Shown: piece after piece, positions 7,714 through 15,803 of the stretch | Numbering within the stretch: the stretch's first letter is position 1 | How the letters are laid out: each line of letters opens with the position of its first letter | From: an uncultured Opitutales bacterium | GTDB lineage: Bacteria > Verrucomicrobiota > Verrucomicrobiia > Opitutales > Intestinicryptomonadaceae | DNA: 26,172 bases | Direction: 5' to 3' | NCBI GenBank assembly: GCA_900546565.1 | Contig: URDC01000025.1 | Span: 1-26,172 of the forward strand | Made by a program: the position numbers and the translations under genes | Notes under the pieces: model-generated | Seen by the model: the letters and a program-made list of their open reading frames with translations, nothing else | Databases searched by the model: none | What the model was told of the DNA's origin: nothing

Positions 7714-9396
7714 ATGAAACGCCTTGTTTTATCGTCTTTATTTTTAGCTTGTTGCTTCACAACATTCGCCGATTTACCCAAGCTGCCGTTCGACGAAAAG
7801 TCAGCCGCCGCTTTCGTAGGCGGTGAGAATATCGCGGGCGCGGCGTCCGATTTTGTCTCGCGCGCCCTCGCGCTTTACGAGTCGAAAGACCTTCCCGCGG
7901 CGGAGGCAAACCTCAACGTCGCAAAATTTCTGGAATACCTCGGCAAGTCGGGCTTGAACGTAGATACTTCGATGCTTGCATATATCCTTTCCCATCCCGT
8001 TTTGCTCGGAGATTTCGTTTCGATTCTCGCGCCCGAAGACTCCATAACCGATGTTTTCTCGATTCTCGAAAAAATCTGGAAGTCAGACCCCGCCGATTTC
8101 AAGGCATTCCCGAACCTCGCCGCGGCAATCGCAATCGTCTTCGATACCCCGCCGCCCGAGACTTGGCCGCATTCGCAGGTTTCCGAACAGGCTCTGCCGC
8201 GAAAATTTCCCGAACCTACTGCCGCGTTCAAGTCAATCATAGAAGACCGCCGCAGGGGCAGATTCCTATTTCCCACCGAAAAACTTTCAATCGAAGAGGC
8301 AAAGTTTCTCGTCGCAAGCGTCGCTTCGCAGGAGGACAAAACCTGGGCGCAACGCTCGCTTTCGACAAACGTCGCGGGTATCGCCAAACTCTATTCGTCA
8401 ATCCATTACGATACCCCGCGCCTTGATTCCAAAAAATTCGATTGGCCCGAATCGAGCGGCAAATATTCGCTCGAAACAATCAAAACTTCGGGCGGCATCT
8501 GCACCGACCAGTCCTACTTCACTTCCGAGGCGGCAAAGGCAAAGGGGTTGCCCGCATTCATATTTTCGGGCGCGGGCGCGGATGGCTTCCACGCTTGGGT
8601 CGCGTATATGCAAAAAAGCGGCAAGTGGGATTTTTCCGTAGGACGCTTCGCTTCGGGGCGTTTTGTCACGGGAACTACAATCGACCCACAGACGTGGCAG
8701 CACGCTACAAACCATTCCCTCCAAAGTTTGCGCGATTCATTCCGCCGCAACCCCAAGTATAAAACAAGCGAACTTCACGTCGCATTCGCCGAGGTCTACC
8801 TCGCAAATAAAAATGAGGCAGCCGCGCACAAGGCGGCAACCGCCGCAGTCCAGAGCGACCCCCGCAACTTCTCCGCTTGGGTTCTGCTTTGCGAGTGCGC
8901 CAAGACGCTCGGCAACGAGCCCGAAATCGTCAAAATCTGCAATAACGCAATCAAGGCGTTCGCCCGCTACCCCGATAACGACGCCTATTTCAGGGATATT
9001 CTCATCGAAAAACTCATCTCCATGGGCAAAAAGGCGGAGGCTCGCAAACTTTCAAACGCCTTCGTTATTAAAAACAAAACTTCGCGCCCCGATTTGGCAA
9101 TGACATTCGCCCGCCGCGGACTTTTGTGGGATATCGAAGACAACGATGTCAAAAAACTCAAAACCTCCTACAAGCAACTCTTCAACGTCTTCAAGGGCGA
9201 TATGGCAATGACCCTCAACGGAATCGTAATTCCCGTCCTTCAAAAATTGATTGAGGAAAACAAAACCGATAAAGTCGACGAAATCGTCGCCCAAACGCGG
9301 GCACTGATAAAGACTTCGAAAGACGAGACAATCGCCTCGAACTTCGAACGCGTCTTGGCGTCGGTAAAATCGGGCAAAACCAAAAAATCCGAGTAA
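7714..9396 (+). CDS. Exported transglutaminase-like protein with C-terminal TPR-like repeats
   Basis: The 560-residue protein starts with a signal peptide (MKRLVLSSLFLACCFTTFA) and acts outside the cytoplasm. The centre has a transglutaminase-like core: candidate nucleophile Cys263 in GGICTDQSYF, His293 in GFHAWV, and an Asp at 306 (KWDF) or 324 (IDP) as third residue. The fold is used by proteases and amidases as well as transglutaminases, so the reaction is open. Helical TPR-like repeats follow from about residue 355 (AFAEVYLANKNEAAAHKAA..., AWVLLCECAKTLGN...) to the Lys-rich end. The N-terminal 240 residues are helical and not recognised. I chose ATG 7714 because of the signal peptide and because the upstream TTG is the promoter -35 box. 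A strong terminator follows. Confidence 0.8.
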   Translation: MKRLVLSSLFLACCFTTFADLPKLPFDEKSAAAFVGGENIAGAASDFVSRALALYESKDLPAAEANLNVAKFLEYLGKSGLNVDTSMLAYILSHPVLLGDFVSILAPEDSITDVFSILEKIWKSDPADFKAFPNLAAAIAIVFDTPPPETWPHSQVSEQALPRKFPEPTAAFKSIIEDRRRGRFLFPTEKLSIEEAKFLVASVASQEDKTWAQRSLSTNVAGIAKLYSSIHYDTPRLDSKKFDWPESSGKYSLETIKTSGGICTDQSYFTSEAAKAKGLPAFIFSGAGADGFHAWVAYMQKSGKWDFSVGRFASGRFVTGTTIDPQTWQHATNHSLQSLRDSFRRNPKYKTSELHVAFAEVYLANKNEAAAHKAATAAVQSDPRNFSAWVLLCECAKTLGNEPEIVKICNNAIKAFARYPDNDAYFRDILIEKLISMGKKAEARKLSNAFVIKNKTSRPDLAMTFARRGLLWDIEDNDVKKLKTSYKQLFNVFKGDMAMTLNGIVIPVLQKLIEENKTDKVDEIVAQTRALIKTSKDETIASNFERVLASVKSGKTKKSE

Positions 9397-9430
9397 TTTC
9401 TCGCGCAAATATTTTTCCCTCAAAAACACC

Positions 9431-9468
9431 AAAACGGCGGCAATCGAATAAATTTGCCGCCGTTTTTT
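9431..9468 (+). terminator. Terminator, copy 1 of a duplicated terminator
   Basis: A 13-bp perfect stem (9431-9443 with 9454-9466) closes a 10-base loop, followed by T. The stretch 9429-9467 recurs with one mismatch at 10134-10172, on the far side of the toxin-antitoxin pair. Confidence 0.92.
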
Positions 9469-9469
9469 C

Positions 9470-9491
9470 TTGACAAAACTACGTCAATGAC
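9470..9491 (+). promoter_or_regulatory. Possible promoter/operator of the toxin-antitoxin pair
   Basis: TTGACA (9470-9475) directly follows the terminator T-run. A small palindrome GTCA-A-TGAC at 9483-9491 lies just downstream and could be an operator for the antitoxin. The -10 element at normal spacing (GACCAT) is poor, so the call is tentative. Confidence 0.35.
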
Positions 9492-9506
9492 TGACCATGC
9501 CCCTCG

Positions 9507-9812
9507 ATGGAATTTATTGAGACTCCGCTATTCGAAAAATCGAAAGAGGGAATTTTTGACGAAGACGAACTTCAAAAATTCCAACTCTAACTTTTGGAGC
9601 GTCCAAATTCTGGCGATTTAATTCCGAAAGGGAAGGGGCTGCGGAAAATTCGCTGGTCGGCGGGCGGGCACGGGAAACGCGGCGGCGCGCGCGTCATATA
9701 CTATTGGATAGCCGCCGAGAATGTAATTTATCTGCTTTTGGCATACAAGAAAAACAAACAGGAAAATCTAACACCTCAACAACTGAAACTTTTAACCGAT
9801 TTTATAGATTAG
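9507..9812 (+). pseudogene. HigB/RelE-type toxin with in-frame stop (probable nonsense mutant)
   Basis: Read from ATG 9507, the frame gives MEFIETPLFEKSKEGIF..., then TAA at 9588-9590, then continues in the same frame as LLERPNSGDLIPKGKGLRKIRW, KRGGARVIYYW, LLLAYKKNKQENLTPQQ to 9812. The two parts together (about 100 residues) match the full HigB-like RelE toxin pattern, in which the stop sits where a Glu is common; GAA to TAA would be a single change. The remaining open part could only start at TTG 9594, lacking the first beta strand and helix. In the intact family the toxin cleaves mRNA on ribosomes. An XRE antitoxin gene follows after 9 bases. Alternatives are stop readthrough or a sequencing error. 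Confidence 0.8.
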
Positions 9813-9821
9813 GATTTACCA

Positions 9822-10112
9822 ATGGAAGAAAAACTTTTTAACGACTTACTCGAAAGCGTGAAGCAAATGAAGGCTATTCGTTCGGGAAAAATGAAGCCCG
9901 CAAGAATAACCAAGCTTGAAAAAGACGAAATCACCCAAGCCAGACACCGGCTTAAAATGACCCAAACGCAGTTCGCCACGGCGTTCGGAATAAGCGTATC
10001 GACTCTCCGCAATTGGGAGCAGGGGCACAGAACCCCGAGCGGTGCGGCAATCACACTGATAAAAGTCGCCCGCAAACACCCGAAGGCAGTTCTCGATGCC
10101 GTGCTTTCATAA
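9822..10112 (+). CDS. XRE-family antitoxin (HigA/NadS-like)
   Basis: The 96-residue protein has an N-terminal acidic helix (about 1-20) and a helix-turn-helix at about 46-66 (MTQTQFATAFGISVSTLRNWEQG), followed by the end typical of antitoxins paired with HigB-like toxins (RTPSGAAITLIKVARKHP). Family members neutralise the toxin and repress their own operon. It lies 9 bases after the toxin frame and is intact, while the toxin carries a stop. The next feature is the second copy of the duplicated terminator. Confidence 0.88.
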   Translation: MEEKLFNDLLESVKQMKAIRSGKMKPARITKLEKDEITQARHRLKMTQTQFATAFGISVSTLRNWEQGHRTPSGAAITLIKVARKHPKAVLDAVLS

Positions 10113-10135
10113 ATTCAATATCAACTTGCATACCC

Positions 10136-10172
10136 AAAACGGCGGCAATCGAATAAATTTGCCTCCGTTTTT
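10136..10172. terminator. Terminator, copy 2 of the duplicated terminator
   Basis: This is the same stem-loop as at 9431-9468, with one substitution (G to T at 10164) that breaks one stem pair, followed by eight T. It lies between the antitoxin gene and the converging HzsA-related gene and may serve both, though the minus-strand T-run is only four bases. Confidence 0.85.
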
Positions 10173-10186
10173 TTTGCGCCGCCGCG

Positions 10187-13100
10187 CTATTTGCCGAGCT
10201 TTTGGGTGATGTGTTTTTCCTGCCAGCGGAAATAGGCGTTGTCGATTTTATACGGGTCTACGTGCCGCTTGTCGTCCCAGTCTTTGGGCAGAATTCCGCA
10301 CTTTTGCATTTGCTTTACATAGCCGTAGGGCGGATAAAACTTTTTGCTTAAAATGAAAGGATTTTCGGCGTCGTATTGAGCGGCGATTTTTTTTATGCCC
10401 GCAAGCATCGCAATGTAGTCGGGGTCTTTCCTGTCGGCAAAAACAATCGGGTGCGATTTTTTGTCTTCGCCTTCGGCATACCCGCCCGCCGATTTCGCAA
10501 GCGGAATTATCAGCGCGGGCGATTCTTCGGGTGCGAAGAAGTTGAAGATGTTCTGCCGCGGAAAGTTTACCACCCTGATTTTTCTGTCGGCGGTTTTTGC
10601 CGCCATTTTCGTGCATCCGCCGAACACATATCCGAAATATACATGTTTGTTTGTCTCTTTCGTTTCGTGGCATTTTGCGCAACGCTTGTAGTAGATTGCC
10701 TTCGGCGGATAGTTGTCGCGCGAAAAAATGTTTTCGTTAATGCGCATTCGCCGCTTTTGCGGGAAAGCTCCGCCCTTTGCCGCATACGTAGAAATGTGCA
10801 GCGAGCCGCAGTCGAGCCACGCCTTCAATTCCGAAAGTTCCGCTTCCGAAAATCTCTTATTGTTGTGCCCGCCTTCGGCAAAACGTGCCAACCTGCTCGC
10901 ACCCGAGCCGAAAGAGTAGGGGACGAAATCGCCGAACTTGTTTTTGTCGGTCGCACACATTCCCGCCATCTGCAAAACAATGCGCGGGGTTATCTGCTTT
11001 TCCCCAACCCCGAACGAAAGAATTATTCCGCCTTTGGGATTTCGCGGATTGTGGCAGCCCACGCAGTATTTGTCGAGCATCGGCTGAATGTCGCGCGAAA
11101 AATCTATGATGCGCTTTTTTGCGGGCTCAATCTTTACCGCTCCCTTTGCATACGCAATCGGCAGCTTCCGCTTGCGTATTGGCGCAGCGGTTCGCGTTTC
11201 GTGGCAGCCTATGCAACTTGTCTGGGTCGCGGGGGCGAAGTTTGTCGAAGACATCATTCGCTTGACGCAGTTGCCGTCCTTGTCCAACGCCGTAAATGCC
11301 ACAGCAACCAGTGCTGGAACTTCGAAGAACGCCGAGCCGTCTTCATACACGGGCACAGTTCCCAGAACCTCCTCGATGGCAAAACTTCCGTCCATTCCCG
11401 TGGGTTCGGAACCTCCGCTGAAATTCACGGGCGCGGGCTGGACTTGCGTAATCATCAACTTCGCAACCGACCCGCGCTTCACGCCCGCCATATTGCGTCC
11501 TTCGTAGACGTCCTGCAAAAACACCTGTGCCGTTTTCTTCGAAAAATCCGCCATATCGGGGCGTGGATTTTCGCGCGGCCGCTTCGCAATCGGCAGCACA
11601 TTGCGCGCAATCATCGGACATTTTCCCCTGTTCGGATTCTGCTGCCCGTTCACAACATTGCGCAGCGATTCCCCCGACGTCTGGTAGAGCTCGCGCGGAA
11701 TCGGAATCTTCACCAAAACGCCGTTCGTATCCATTATTACTATTTCGTCCCCCGTGGTGGTGAGAATCAACCCGCCTTTAAGCGGCGACGGCTCGTAGAA
11801 CGAATTCGTGTTGTTGTTGGGGCTTACGATTTTCATCGCATAGGGGTCGGACGGGTCGAACGGCGGGCGCAGCAGCGCAATCGCGCCGCGGTGGTTGCTC
11901 ATTCCGTGCCCCGGCGAAAGAGTGAAAACCGTGTCGTCCGAATCCGGAAATTGCCGCGCGTTCAAAAACACCCCTTGCCCGAACGCGTTCCCGTAGAAAA
12001 TCGTGTTGTTCGAGCCGTCGGGATTCATCGCCCAGAGATGGTGGAAAAGCATCTGGCTGCGGTGGTTGTAGTCCCAGCGCATATAGACTACTCTGCCGTC
12101 GTGGAGCACATTCGGCGTGTTGTCGACATCGGGATTGCCCGACATACACCTCACCGCGTTCTCGCGGACAAAATACCTGTGCAGATTCGTCACGGGCGAC
12201 ATCCAGCATTGCACCGTCCTGTTCATTCTGTCCGAGACGAACATAATGTCGTCGTTTGGCAGATAGCACGGTTCGACATCGTTGCTCGGCGTGTTTATAG
12301 GCAGCTTGCGCAAGTTCTTTCCGTCGACTCCGATTTCATAAAGCTTGAACGTGTCCGAGTCGCCCTTGCGGTAGGAGAACAAAATCTTCTTGGCGTCGTA
12401 GTGCATATGCAGGTCGCGGATACCGCCGCGGGCATCTTCGAGCAGCACTTTGTATTCGCGCGTTTTCAGATTGAATTTCACAAGCCTCGCTCCGAGCCTG
12501 CTGAAATTCTCGCTTCCCTGAATGCATTGGCGGACTTTGCTGTCGTCGCGCGTGAGAGTGCCGATGTTCTCATACCAGTGCCCGCCGCGCGAGCCGCCGC
12601 TTATGCAGAAAACGACCTCCTCCGCGCCCATCGCCTCCAACGCGCGCGGCAGCAGCGTTGCCTTGTAGTCGTCTATTTTCGGATATTCGGGCGATTTCGA
12701 AAGCTCCAAAAAGTCGTAGACAAGCCATTGCTCTCCGCGGGCTTTCGGGTGCGTGAACGCTTTAAGCTCCAAGACATTTTTGCCCGCCGCGATTTTGTCG
12801 GCAGGAATTTTCGCGACAAACGGCTCGCTTGGCGAATTTTTCGCGCTCCTGTGATACGCAAGCGTCGCCGAAAACTTGCGCAACGCCTTAGGCGCGCCCT
12901 TGCGAATGTAGAAACCGTTTTTCCTCGCAAGCGGTTTTCCGTTTAGAACCACCTCCAAGCCAATTGCGTCAGCCGCCGCAGTGTCGGCAAGCCCGATTTT
13001 CAAGAATCTGTCTTTGCCGTCGGGCTTGTCCACAAAAAATTCAATCTTCAATACAGGCGAATCGCTCCTGCCGCTCCACCCGCAGTTCGCGGCGGGGTGG

Positions 13101-13366
13101 ATAAAACTCCAATCCTCAGCCTTCGATTTGCCTACGACAAACGCGGGCGGATTCGCGAAAAACTTTGCGCATCCGTCGACATCGCGGAAAACGCGTTCGA
13201 TGTGCTTCGTCGCAAAACGCGTGTCGTCCAAGTTTCGGAAAAACTTGAATTCGCCCGCGCATCCGTCCGGAACGCCGATTTTGAATTCGGCATTTCCCTG
13301 CGCCGCCGCGCAAATGCAGGTAGACACAGCACCCACCAAAACCGAGAACATTTTTAATACTGCCAT
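10187..13366 (-). CDS. Exported HzsA-related multihaem protein
   Basis: The 1059-residue protein resembles the family named after the hydrazine synthase alpha subunit (HzsA-related), widespread in Planctomycetes and Verrucomicrobia that do not perform anammox. It has a signal peptide (1 to about 24), an N-terminal beta-rich region with a jelly-roll/lyase-domain-III look (about 70-225), a beta-propeller region (about 245-560, with repeats such as LYEIGVDGKNLRKL and LWAMNPDGSNN), and a C-terminal haem region with three CXXCH sites: 718-722 (CIGCH), 768-772 (CVGCH) and 896-900 (CAKCH). The reaction is unknown; electron transfer linked to carbohydrate use is one idea. A strong SD-like AGGGGGAAG precedes the ATG. 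No cytochrome c maturation gene lies in the window. It is divergent from a lipoprotein sugar isomerase gene. Confidence 0.82.
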   Translation of the reverse strand: MAVLKMFSVLVGAVSTCICAAAQGNAEFKIGVPDGCAGEFKFFRNLDDTRFATKHIERVFRDVDGCAKFFANPPAFVVGKSKAEDWSFIHPAANCGWSGRSDSPVLKIEFFVDKPDGKDRFLKIGLADTAAADAIGLEVVLNGKPLARKNGFYIRKGAPKALRKFSATLAYHRSAKNSPSEPFVAKIPADKIAAGKNVLELKAFTHPKARGEQWLVYDFLELSKSPEYPKIDDYKATLLPRALEAMGAEEVVFCISGGSRGGHWYENIGTLTRDDSKVRQCIQGSENFSRLGARLVKFNLKTREYKVLLEDARGGIRDLHMHYDAKKILFSYRKGDSDTFKLYEIGVDGKNLRKLPINTPSNDVEPCYLPNDDIMFVSDRMNRTVQCWMSPVTNLHRYFVRENAVRCMSGNPDVDNTPNVLHDGRVVYMRWDYNHRSQMLFHHLWAMNPDGSNNTIFYGNAFGQGVFLNARQFPDSDDTVFTLSPGHGMSNHRGAIALLRPPFDPSDPYAMKIVSPNNNTNSFYEPSPLKGGLILTTTGDEIVIMDTNGVLVKIPIPRELYQTSGESLRNVVNGQQNPNRGKCPMIARNVLPIAKRPRENPRPDMADFSKKTAQVFLQDVYEGRNMAGVKRGSVAKLMITQVQPAPVNFSGGSEPTGMDGSFAIEEVLGTVPVYEDGSAFFEVPALVAVAFTALDKDGNCVKRMMSSTNFAPATQTSCIGCHETRTAAPIRKRKLPIAYAKGAVKIEPAKKRIIDFSRDIQPMLDKYCVGCHNPRNPKGGIILSFGVGEKQITPRIVLQMAGMCATDKNKFGDFVPYSFGSGASRLARFAEGGHNNKRFSEAELSELKAWLDCGSLHISTYAAKGGAFPQKRRMRINENIFSRDNYPPKAIYYKRCAKCHETKETNKHVYFGYVFGGCTKMAAKTADRKIRVVNFPRQNIFNFFAPEESPALIIPLAKSAGGYAEGEDKKSHPIVFADRKDPDYIAMLAGIKKIAAQYDAENPFILSKKFYPPYGYVKQMQKCGILPKDWDDKRHVDPYKIDNAYFRWQEKHITQKLGK

Positions 13367-13670
13367 AAGCTTCCCCCTTTTCGGCGGAAAGTTTTGCCCG
13401 AAATTTTTTCGATGTCAACTTTTTTTACCCTTTCGCATTCCGAATCCCCGCACAGCATCCGCACCCAATTCCACGCATTTCCGTTCCGCCGCGCTTTACG
13501 TTGCTTCAAACCCCGCGGCGCCGCGCAAAACCACGAAAACGGAAAACTTTTGCGCGTAAAATTTTCTTGCATATCCGCGGCGTTTTTCGACAATCCAAGG
13601 CAGAACCCCGCAGTCGGGGCGCGGAGCTTTTCCGCCATAAAATCGGAACAAATTAAGACAGAAACACACA
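13367..13670. other. Divergent intergenic region (HzsA-related gene / isomerase gene)
   Basis: The 304 bases hold no gene I can support. The base composition is strongly C-biased on the plus strand (27 C to 10 G in 13441-13500 by hand count). A minus-strand TTGACA (13414-13419) could be the -35 of the HzsA-related gene, but its -10 is poor. A small hairpin CCCCG-CAGT-CGGGG sits at 13606-13619, about 50 bases before the isomerase ATG. Confidence 0.5.
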
Positions 13671-14561
13671 ATGAAAAATATCGTAAAAATTCTTTCCATA
13701 ACCGCGGCAATATTCGCATTGACGGCGTGCTGCTCGAACGACTCGGCGTGCGCCGGCAACACGCATTCTTGCGCCGCGCCGCAGCCCTCGGCAACGGCGG
13801 CAAAAAAACAGCCCCGCAAAATCGCCGTGCAAATGTATACATTCAGAAAATACACCCTCGAAGAATCCGTTCCGTGGCTCACCAAAAACGGCATCTACGG
13901 GCTCGGCATAACCGCGGGGCAGGACTTGACAAAGAAATACCCCAAGCTCCGCTTCGGCCCGCAAATGAACGAGGAACAACGCCAGTGGTTCAAGGATTTC
14001 ATCAAGGCGAACAAGTGCAAAGTCGTAAGCTACGGCGTAGTCTACACCAAGACAGAAGCCGATGTCGAGGCTCTCTGCAAATTCGCCAAGGAAATGGACG
14101 TGCCCCTCATCTTGACCGAGTGCAAGCCCGAACTCTTCCCAGCTTGGGAAAAGAATTGCGAAAAATACGGCATCAAAATGGCAATCCACAACCACGCCAC
14201 CGACAACAAGATGAATGATTATTATAATCCGAAAAACGTATTGAATATCATAAAGCCGTATAAAAACATAGGCGCATGCCCCGACAACGGACACTGGTCG
14301 CGCTCGGGCATCGACCCTATTTGGGGATATAAAGTTTTGGACGGAAAAATTTTTGCCACCCACTTCAAAGATCAGGCGGAATTCGGCAATATCAAGAACC
14401 AGTGCGTTCCCTACGGCACGGGCGAACTCGATATGAAGGGAATGCTTGCCGAGCTCGACAGGCAGGGCTTCGACGGCTATTACATTATCGAGTACGAAGC
14501 CAAGTGGGACAACAATCTTCCCGAAGTCGTCAAGTGCGCCGACTACCTCAAAAAGAACTAA
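13671..14561 (+). CDS. Lipoprotein sugar phosphate isomerase/epimerase-like TIM barrel
   Basis: The 296-residue protein has a lipoprotein signal with lipobox LTAC (Cys20), then a Ser/Ala linker and a xylose-isomerase-like (AP endonuclease 2 family) TIM barrel. Candidate metal ligands are Glu150 (LTEC), His173/His175 (AIHNH), Asp205 and His208 (PDNGHW), His231 (THFKD) and Glu274 (IIEYE). Related proteins isomerise or epimerise sugars, but substrates are mostly unknown, and an exported lipid-anchored form implies a free sugar or oligosaccharide substrate in the periplasm. It is divergent from the exported HzsA-related gene, suggesting a shared carbohydrate role. A terminator follows. Confidence 0.85.
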   Translation: MKNIVKILSITAAIFALTACCSNDSACAGNTHSCAAPQPSATAAKKQPRKIAVQMYTFRKYTLEESVPWLTKNGIYGLGITAGQDLTKKYPKLRFGPQMNEEQRQWFKDFIKANKCKVVSYGVVYTKTEADVEALCKFAKEMDVPLILTECKPELFPAWEKNCEKYGIKMAIHNHATDNKMNDYYNPKNVLNIIKPYKNIGACPDNGHWSRSGIDPIWGYKVLDGKIFATHFKDQAEFGNIKNQCVPYGTGELDMKGMLAELDRQGFDGYYIIEYEAKWDNNLPEVVKCADYLKKN

Positions 14562-14598
14562 TCCGCCACCCAAAACAATTCGCATTCACACACGCAAC

Positions 14599-14632
14599 AA
14601 AAAACGGAGCGGTCTTCCCGCCCCGTTTTTTT
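14599..14632. terminator. Bidirectional terminator between isomerase and HAD genes
   Basis: An imperfect 13-bp stem (AAAAAACGG-A-GCGG with its partner ending in CCGTTTTTT) closes a TCTTC loop. Seven T follow on the plus strand, and six A precede it, so it can stop both the isomerase transcript and the converging HAD-hydrolase transcript. Confidence 0.85.
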
Positions 14633-14715
14633 GCGCCAACTCCGTGCGACTTTGCGCAACTTCGAATCGGCTTCGCACATTGCCTTGCGCCAATTCCGCG
14701 TCAGCAATCGCGCCG

Positions 14716-15735
14716 CTATAAAAGCCTGTCTTCGGTTTTCGGCTGCGCGGCGGATTCAAACTTGTGCAGGTGCGTAGGGGCTTTCCCGATTTTGCTTTCG
14801 ACGGCTTCCGAGTGGTCTTTCACAATTCGCCGGCAGATTTTGTTTACGTGCATTTTAAGCCACGTCGAAGTCGACGAATCGGGCGTGTAGACATTCGGCC
14901 CATACGCGTCGATTCTTCCGTTTGAAAGCAGAAAGTCGTTCTGTTCGAACTCCGCTTCGTTCTTCGGGCTGTAAACGGCGAAAGCCTTTCCGCCGCTGCG
15001 GCGCACAACCGAAAACACCGGCACGTCGCTTGGCCCGTCGGCAATGTAAATCATATTTTTTATCGGAATGCGGCGGTCTTCCTCCCTGATTTTCGCATTC
15101 ACGTTTATTTCGGGATTTTTGTTCGAGCCTTTGTTAATCTCGAAAATAAAACGCGTCTTAATCGTGTTGTCGACAATCATTCCAATCTGGTTTATCTGCG
15201 TGGAAAGACTATCGAAGTCGAATTCCTTTTGGCGCGAAAAATACGGCGGCATCGGCTCTTCCACAAATTCGCATCCGAAAATTCCGTCGACATACTCCGC
15301 GATTTTCGAGCCGCGAATCATCTCTGCAAGCCCCGTGCTCACAATGTAGTGTTCGAGCTTGATGTCGAGCGCGCGGTATTCGGGCAGACTCTCCGCCTGC
15401 CTGCGCAGCACGTCGAAAAATTCGGGCAGACCCGCGCAGAATTCGAGCCTCGCGCCGAGCTCGCGCAGCTTTTTGTTGCTCAGTCCGCGCATGAGGCCGT
15501 TTTTTACGAAACTGAGCAGATGATTCAAATACACGCTTTCGGGCGAAACCCTCACTCCCTTTTTCGCGTAGATTTCGGGTAGCATATTCACTTCCTTCCA
15601 GAACAACGCCTCGTCGACGTTGTATTCCTCGAAAATCGGCGATTGCATATATCCGTCGATAAGCGTCTTGTCGAAGTCCCAAACGCATGCTATTACATTG
15701 CTGGTGTAGAGCGGGTTTTCGTTATTTTCCTGCAT
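14716..15735 (-). CDS. HAD-superfamily hydrolase
   Basis: The 339-residue cytosolic protein has HAD motif I WDFDKTLI (Asp20 nucleophile, Asp22 acid/base), motif II Ser133 (IVSTG), a candidate motif III Lys193 (TIKTRF) and motif IV IADGPSDVPVF (Asp233, Asp237). A helical cap lies between motif I and II (about 30-125). The acidic DGPSD and the long insertion of about 70 residues before motif IV are unlike the small PSP and CbbY types. It is probably a phosphatase for an unknown small molecule. It is divergent from the sigma-54-type regulator with 68 bases between them, so they may share regulation. Confidence 0.85.
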   Translation of the reverse strand: MQENNENPLYTSNVIACVWDFDKTLIDGYMQSPIFEEYNVDEALFWKEVNMLPEIYAKKGVRVSPESVYLNHLLSFVKNGLMRGLSNKKLRELGARLEFCAGLPEFFDVLRRQAESLPEYRALDIKLEHYIVSTGLAEMIRGSKIAEYVDGIFGCEFVEEPMPPYFSRQKEFDFDSLSTQINQIGMIVDNTIKTRFIFEINKGSNKNPEINVNAKIREEDRRIPIKNMIYIADGPSDVPVFSVVRRSGGKAFAVYSPKNEAEFEQNDFLLSNGRIDAYGPNVYTPDSSTSTWLKMHVNKICRRIVKDHSEAVESKIGKAPTHLHKFESAAQPKTEDRLL

Positions 15736-15803
15736 TGTGAAGATATCCTAAAAAAATAATTTCGACAAACGCAAGATAGATTGTTAGCTTTGTCTGGTTT
15801 TAA

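Noticed and set aside
10376..12946. 856-residue plus-strand open frame
   Set aside because: It is the antisense shadow of the HzsA-related gene: no start context, Arg/His/Val-rich composition typical of a reverse frame in GC-rich DNA.
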